From a virus: a DNA stretch of 25,943 nt. The number at the start of each line of letters is the position of its first letter. The first letter of the stretch is position 1. Positions 22,575-25,943 of the stretch are shown here, one piece after another. The stretch lies in IMG/VR virus record IMGVR_UViG_3300042892_002166, positions 1 to 25,943 of that record; one strand, given 5' to 3'. Made by a program: the position numbers and the translations under genes. The notes beneath the pieces are model-generated. The model had not been told where the DNA came from and ran no database searches. It was given only the letters and a program-made list of their open reading frames with translations.

Positions 22575-24929
22575 ATGGATTTTGACCTCGTTAAAGCTCG
22601 CCCGCACAAATATGTAAAGAGAACCGGAACTCCCGGCCACTACAAATACTGGTACAAGCTCGCTGATGGCACTTTGTCCACATTGGATGATGAGGCTCAA
22701 AAGGCTGGCCGTAAAGAACACCTTCAAAGATTAATCGCCGCTCGCCTACATGGTCATCATACGATGGACCGTGAAGCAATGCTCAATGAATCTGGTATTC
22801 ATAAAGATGCAGCGGGCGCAGATGATAGAGCAAAGAGAACCAAAGCAAGACAGAATCTTCGTGGTTACGAAGATGCTTTTTTCAAATTAGGAAAAAGAAA
22901 GTTAATAGCTGAAGGCCTGAACCCAGAAATCTATTCTCGTGAGGCGATTCTTAAGCGTGGTCACGACTTCGCTGAACACCACATGAAAGAAGGTTCGCAT
23001 GGTGATGTAAACCATTCTGGTTACGTCGATACTATCGGCGATGACCATGTTGCGGTTGAGAGAGTTGTAAACAGAACCGCTCGTCGTGGAACTCGTGCTG
23101 CCACTCCTGCTCCTGCCACTCCTGCTCCTGCCGCTCCTGTGAGAACCGCAGTTGAAGCGACCCAAGCTGAAGCAGAAGGCGTTGGACAAAGAGCGAACGA
23201 AAGAGAACTTGAAACACTTCGCACAGAACTCTCAGGAATGGGAATCAATCTTGATTCTCCTGCGGAAGCTGCACCAACTCCAAGTCCAAACTTTCAAAGA
23301 GATTTGGAAAGAGTTCGGGAAGCTGCCGACCGAGCATCGACGACAAGAAACAAAAGAAGAACTCGTGCTACTCCACCACCTACAGAAGCCGCTGCCGAAA
23401 ACCCTGAGATGACAAGTCTCAGAGGTCGTCTTGACGAAGTGTTTGCTGACCGTGATGCGAGAAGAGTAGAAGATAGAGAGGTTGATTCAGCGATTGCTGC
23501 TCAAGCTGCTCCCGAAGCACCCACTCCTGCGGAAACACCAGAACAGATGGTTGCTCGCCTGACACAAGAGAACGAGAGACTCCGGGCAAAGCTCGCAGCG
23601 CAGACAAGGACTCCGGCGGCTCCTGTTGCCGAACAGCCTACGCCAGTTACAACTACTGCCGAACAAAAACAAGCTCTTAGAGCAGCAGCCCAAAGAGCCA
23701 AGGCACTTGCCAGAGCGATTGGACCAGATGCTCCCGCCGCCAGAGAGATGGCCGCTGCCGACCCAACTTTTGCTGCCGACGAAGCTCCAATTCGTGAAGC
23801 AATTGCCCGTCAGGCATCAGGTAAGAATCCATACCTCGAACGTGCGAAAGAAATTTTCGAAAGAGTAGCTCCACATATCAAGCCACAAAACAGATTATCG
23901 TTTCAGCATTTTTTAAATTGCATGGATGAAGCTGTCGGTGGAAGGCCATGGGCCGTTGGCGATGCTATGGATGAAAGCAGAGTTAAAGCACTCTACGTTT
24001 CCGGCAAGACAGATGAGATGCTCGATTGGTCTTCTAAGACGGTTGGTGGAAGAAAAGTACAGGGCCTTAAAGATGTTATGACTACATATCAGGGACTTTA
24101 TCACGACATAAAAGAAATTCTAGGGAACGCTCCAATCAATCCTGAAGTTGAACGTATGAAGCGTGGGTTCGCCAGAAAGCAATTCGAAAGAATGCGTCCA
24201 TACATTAAAGACCAATGGCATCTTGCAAACCCAAATGCTCCTGCTCCGTATCCGACATTCGATGATTGTAAATCATGGAACGAGTTTGGCGGTCGTCCAT
24301 CTTGGGTTTCTCCGCAAGCGAGAATGGCAATTCCAAAAGAAGTGTTTGATGCCGCTCCAAAAGATGCGAATGGGAAAGTACAACTTCCTCCGGGTTGGAT
24401 GCCAATTCATCTTTCTCCTCTTTGGAACTTTGCATGTCAGAAGCAATCCGACTACTCGGCACGTCCTTCATCAAACGAAGTAAATGGTTCAGGAATTAAT
24501 CTCGACCCATCAAGAGATTTGCGCTCACACATCATGAACGCTTTAAGAAAATATGTTCAGGCCCGTGGTGGAGCGGAACAGCTTATCGACATCCCTTCAT
24601 CAAAGCTTCCTCGTGGTATTTCTCACGCAGACATCTTTAAATCGTTTGCTGAAGGCGACCTTTCAGAAGCCACGATGAGAAGAGTTCTTTCAAATAAAAT
24701 CATCGACCCTGTTGCCATGGCTCCTTTTGTTGAGGCAGAATTACAGCCTAAAGAAGTCAAGAAATCATGGGTTCTCGTAACTGATTTGAGAATGCCTCCT
24801 CCACCTAAAGTGGAAGAAGCCCTAGTAAAATCCGAAACAGAGAGAGCCGAAGAGTTGAGAAAGTCTCAGCTCATACATGCTATTAAGGTCAAGCGAGATA
24901 AGTTGGCCAAAGCAATTGTAAGAGGTTGA
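22575..24929 (+). CDS. Large coiled-coil, Ala/Pro-rich head-module protein
   Basis: A 784-residue protein. The ATG at 22575 has GGAGA five bases upstream; a TTG at 22560 is less likely. The N-terminus has the HKYVKR---GHYKYWYKL motif seen also in the Nudix protein. Residues 60-165 include HHTMDREAMLNESGIHK and GKRKLIAEGLNPEIYSREA. Residues 175-425 are Ala/Pro/Glu-rich with coiled-coil pieces (RELETLRTELSGMG, VARLTQENERLRAKLAAQ). The C-terminal 350 residues are more globular (RLSFQHFLNCMDEAVGGRPW, LPPGWMPIHLSPLWNF). No enzyme motif is recognised. It may be an internal head or ejected protein. Confidence 0.8.
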   Translation: MDFDLVKARPHKYVKRTGTPGHYKYWYKLADGTLSTLDDEAQKAGRKEHLQRLIAARLHGHHTMDREAMLNESGIHKDAAGADDRAKRTKARQNLRGYEDAFFKLGKRKLIAEGLNPEIYSREAILKRGHDFAEHHMKEGSHGDVNHSGYVDTIGDDHVAVERVVNRTARRGTRAATPAPATPAPAAPVRTAVEATQAEAEGVGQRANERELETLRTELSGMGINLDSPAEAAPTPSPNFQRDLERVREAADRASTTRNKRRTRATPPPTEAAAENPEMTSLRGRLDEVFADRDARRVEDREVDSAIAAQAAPEAPTPAETPEQMVARLTQENERLRAKLAAQTRTPAAPVAEQPTPVTTTAEQKQALRAAAQRAKALARAIGPDAPAAREMAAADPTFAADEAPIREAIARQASGKNPYLERAKEIFERVAPHIKPQNRLSFQHFLNCMDEAVGGRPWAVGDAMDESRVKALYVSGKTDEMLDWSSKTVGGRKVQGLKDVMTTYQGLYHDIKEILGNAPINPEVERMKRGFARKQFERMRPYIKDQWHLANPNAPAPYPTFDDCKSWNEFGGRPSWVSPQARMAIPKEVFDAAPKDANGKVQLPPGWMPIHLSPLWNFACQKQSDYSARPSSNEVNGSGINLDPSRDLRSHIMNALRKYVQARGGAEQLIDIPSSKLPRGISHADIFKSFAEGDLSEATMRRVLSNKIIDPVAMAPFVEAELQPKEVKKSWVLVTDLRMPPPPKVEEALVKSETERAEELRKSQLIHAIKVKRDKLAKAIVRG

Positions 24930-24930
24930 T

Positions 24931-25152
24931 TTGAAACACGATTTGGATTGCCCTAGCTGTTCATCAAGCATAATTAAAAGCTATCAGAGTGAGACCAAGT
25001 TTCGCTCTAAGCTTATTATTTGGAATGCAAAGGGTATGTTCGCAGTTTGTAAATCGTGCAATCATGAAGTCGCAATTGAACCAGAACTTTTGAAATCAAT
25101 TACGACGAATTTCTCTTTTGAGATAAATCAAGAAAAAAAAGAAAAGAAATAA
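24931..25152 (+). CDS. Small zinc-ribbon protein
   Basis: A 73-residue protein that starts at a TTG one base after the previous stop, with GAGG five bases upstream. C7/C10 (DCPSCSSS) and C40/C43 (CKSCNHE) form a four-cysteine zinc ribbon separated by a beta-like segment (FRSKLIIWNAKGMFAV). The tail is lysine-rich. Such ribbons bind nucleic acids or proteins. Its stop codon overlaps the -35 of a sigma-28-like sequence. Confidence 0.7.
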   Translation: MKHDLDCPSCSSSIIKSYQSETKFRSKLIIWNAKGMFAVCKSCNHEVAIEPELLKSITTNFSFEINQEKKEKK

Positions 25153-25176
25153 AGTTTTTCTTGCGTCAAACGGTAA
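25150..25176 (+). promoter_or_regulatory. Candidate sigma-28-type promoter before the protease gene
   Basis: TAAAGTTT (25150-25157) is a perfect match to the sigma-28 -35 element. After exactly 11 bases AACGGTAA (25169-25176) matches the -10 consensus GCCGATAA at five of eight positions, including CG and TAA. It lies in the intergenic gap about 90 bases before the protease ATG. An overlapping sigma-70-like pair, TTGCGT (25161-25166) and TACTAT (25185-25190), with an 18-base spacer, is also possible. Confidence 0.45.
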
Positions 25177-25225
25177 ATGTAGTTTACTATTAAAAAATAG
25201 ACCAACGATGACTCAAGTTTGATGG

Positions 25226-25254
25226 AGTGTTGGAAATGTTGAACACACAACACT
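25226..25254 (+). promoter_or_regulatory. Leader hairpin before the protease gene
   Basis: AGTGTTG (25226-25232) and CAACACT (25248-25254) are perfect 7-bp arms, with a second small dyad TGTT-G-AACA (25237-25245) in the loop. The stem ends three bases before the AGGA ribosome-binding site (25258-25261) of the protease gene. It would sit in the leader of an mRNA started at 25150-25190 and might control translation. Confidence 0.4.
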
Positions 25255-25267
25255 TTCAGGACTTGAG

Positions 25268-25943
25268 ATGGATTTTAAACAGAAGAACTTTTTCGTTGGA
25301 GAGGACACATTTCGTGTTTGGCTTCCTGAAGTCGCATTCATAGAGAAATCCGAAGACAACGACAATCATAATTCCCGCAAAATCAAAGGCATCATGTCTA
25401 CCCAACGGAAAGACCGTCAGGGTGAGGTTCTTTTATCTAAAGGTTTGGACTTTGAAGAGTTCCTTCACCAAGGCCACTTCAATGACAATCATTCTCAAGA
25501 TACATCTGCAATCATAGGCTATCCAGAATCAGTTCAATACCATAACGACCTCTCATCATTCGGAGTGAAAGCTCCGGGTTGGACTTGCGAGGGTTATGTT
25601 CTTAAAGGCACTAAACGTGCTGATGCTATTTGGGAACTTGCAAGAGCATTACAAGATGTTCCAAACAGAAAGCTTGGCTTCTCTGTTGAGGGTAAAGTTT
25701 CTCGTCGTGAAGATAAAACAATTAAAGAAGCAAAAATCAGAAACGTAGCTATCACTAATTGCCCGGTCAATACAGATTGCACATGGGAAATTTTTGAGAA
25801 GTCGTTTCATGATTCTGATATGGCGAAGTCTCTTATGGCCGGTGGGATGGGACAAGTTCTTGCTACCGAGTCGCTTGATTCAGACGTGAAGAAAGTTCTT
25901 CAAAACGCAGACAAAAAAAAGAAATCAAAAGTTGAAGCCCTCA
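25268..25943 (+). CDS. Prohead protease (XkdF-like), 3' end outside the window
   Basis: The frame is open from an ATG with AGGA six bases upstream to the right edge, giving 225 codons so far. It matches phage prohead proteases, serine enzymes that process scaffold and head proteins during maturation. The pattern is KIKGIMSTQRKDRQGEVLLSK, then GLDFEEFLHQGHFNDNH (H75 probable catalytic His), then LGFSVEGKV (S139 probable nucleophile) and EAKIRNVAITNCPVNTDC. A charged Lys-rich stretch follows, as expected before a fused scaffold segment. The major head protein should follow downstream, outside this window. Confidence 0.88.
   Translation, partial: MDFKQKNFFVGEDTFRVWLPEVAFIEKSEDNDNHNSRKIKGIMSTQRKDRQGEVLLSKGLDFEEFLHQGHFNDNHSQDTSAIIGYPESVQYHNDLSSFGVKAPGWTCEGYVLKGTKRADAIWELARALQDVPNRKLGFSVEGKVSRREDKTIKEAKIRNVAITNCPVNTDCTWEIFEKSFHDSDMAKSLMAGGMGQVLATESLDSDVKKVLQNADKKKKSKVEAL

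Larger units (their letters stand above)
468..25913 (+). repeat. Dispersed octamer CGCAGACA, about 24 copies
   Basis: By eye I find 20 copies on the + strand, starting at 468, 1982, 2801, 4526, 7372, 8556, 8922, 12547, 13477, 14065, 15600, 15822, 17218, 17997, 20080, 21084, 21906, 23599, 24626 and 25906. Four more lie on the - strand, at 9697, 20572, 22241 and 22542. Copies fall in all three reading frames and in three non-coding gaps. Only one CGCAGACG (2774) and no CGCAGACC or CGCAGACT was seen. Confidence 0.8.

Noticed and set aside
1-25943. tRNA genes, CRISPR arrays, insertion sequences or an integrase
   Set aside because: I saw no cloverleaf-like sequence, regular spacer array, transposase or integrase motif. 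Lysogeny cannot be judged from this window.

Overview
The window looks like part of the genome of a tailed double-stranded DNA phage (Caudoviricetes) or a closely related prophage. The evidence is a large terminase subunit, a portal protein, a MuF-like head protein, a prohead protease, two tail-fibre-type proteins, and very dense, mostly one-directional packing with many 4 to 25 base overlaps. Base composition is moderately AT-rich. The host cannot be named from sequence alone. A phage-borne FliA-lineage sigma factor and a CsrA homologue point to a motile bacterium that has the CsrA/flagellar regulatory network.

Layout. Positions 1-221 hold the end of a small gene. Positions 222-618 are non-coding, with tandem repeats and inverted repeats that look like a control region. 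Positions 619-3053 carry small accessory genes: an unidentified 276-residue protein, a 70-residue protein, a small zinc-binding protein, a MazG-like NTP pyrophosphohydrolase, a membrane protein and a short unknown. Positions 3171-6743 encode a beta-rich small protein and two fibre-type proteins with related C-terminal ends, followed by a terminator-like hairpin. Positions 6797-9309 encode a permuted papain-like enzyme, the large terminase, CsrA and a small protein. A 2OG-Fe(II) hydroxylase at 9323-9898 is the only reverse-strand gene. Positions 9994-11229 carry a small acidic protein, a cold-shock protein and the sigma factor with a zinc ribbon. From 11204 to the right edge lies the head module. 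It contains a 1033-residue multidomain protein (DUF3293-like, ParB-like and RelA/SpoT-like domains), a DUF6321-like basic protein, an acidic protein, the portal, a 1040-residue Nudix and probable GNAT-like protein, the MuF-like protein, a 784-residue coiled-coil protein, a small zinc-ribbon protein, and the start of the prohead protease.

How the parts may work together. The terminase, portal, MuF-like protein and protease build and fill the head. The large multidomain proteins lie among them and share short linker motifs, so they may be head-internal proteins delivered into the host (polyvalent-protein architecture); this is inference. The sigma factor, CsrA and cold-shock protein form a regulatory set acting on transcription initiation, mRNA translation and RNA folding. 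A sequence close to the sigma-28 consensus lies just before the protease gene. The octamer CGCAGACA occurs about 24 times by eye count in 26 kb (20 on the + strand), in all reading frames and in non-coding gaps, and is the strongest unexplained signal in the window.
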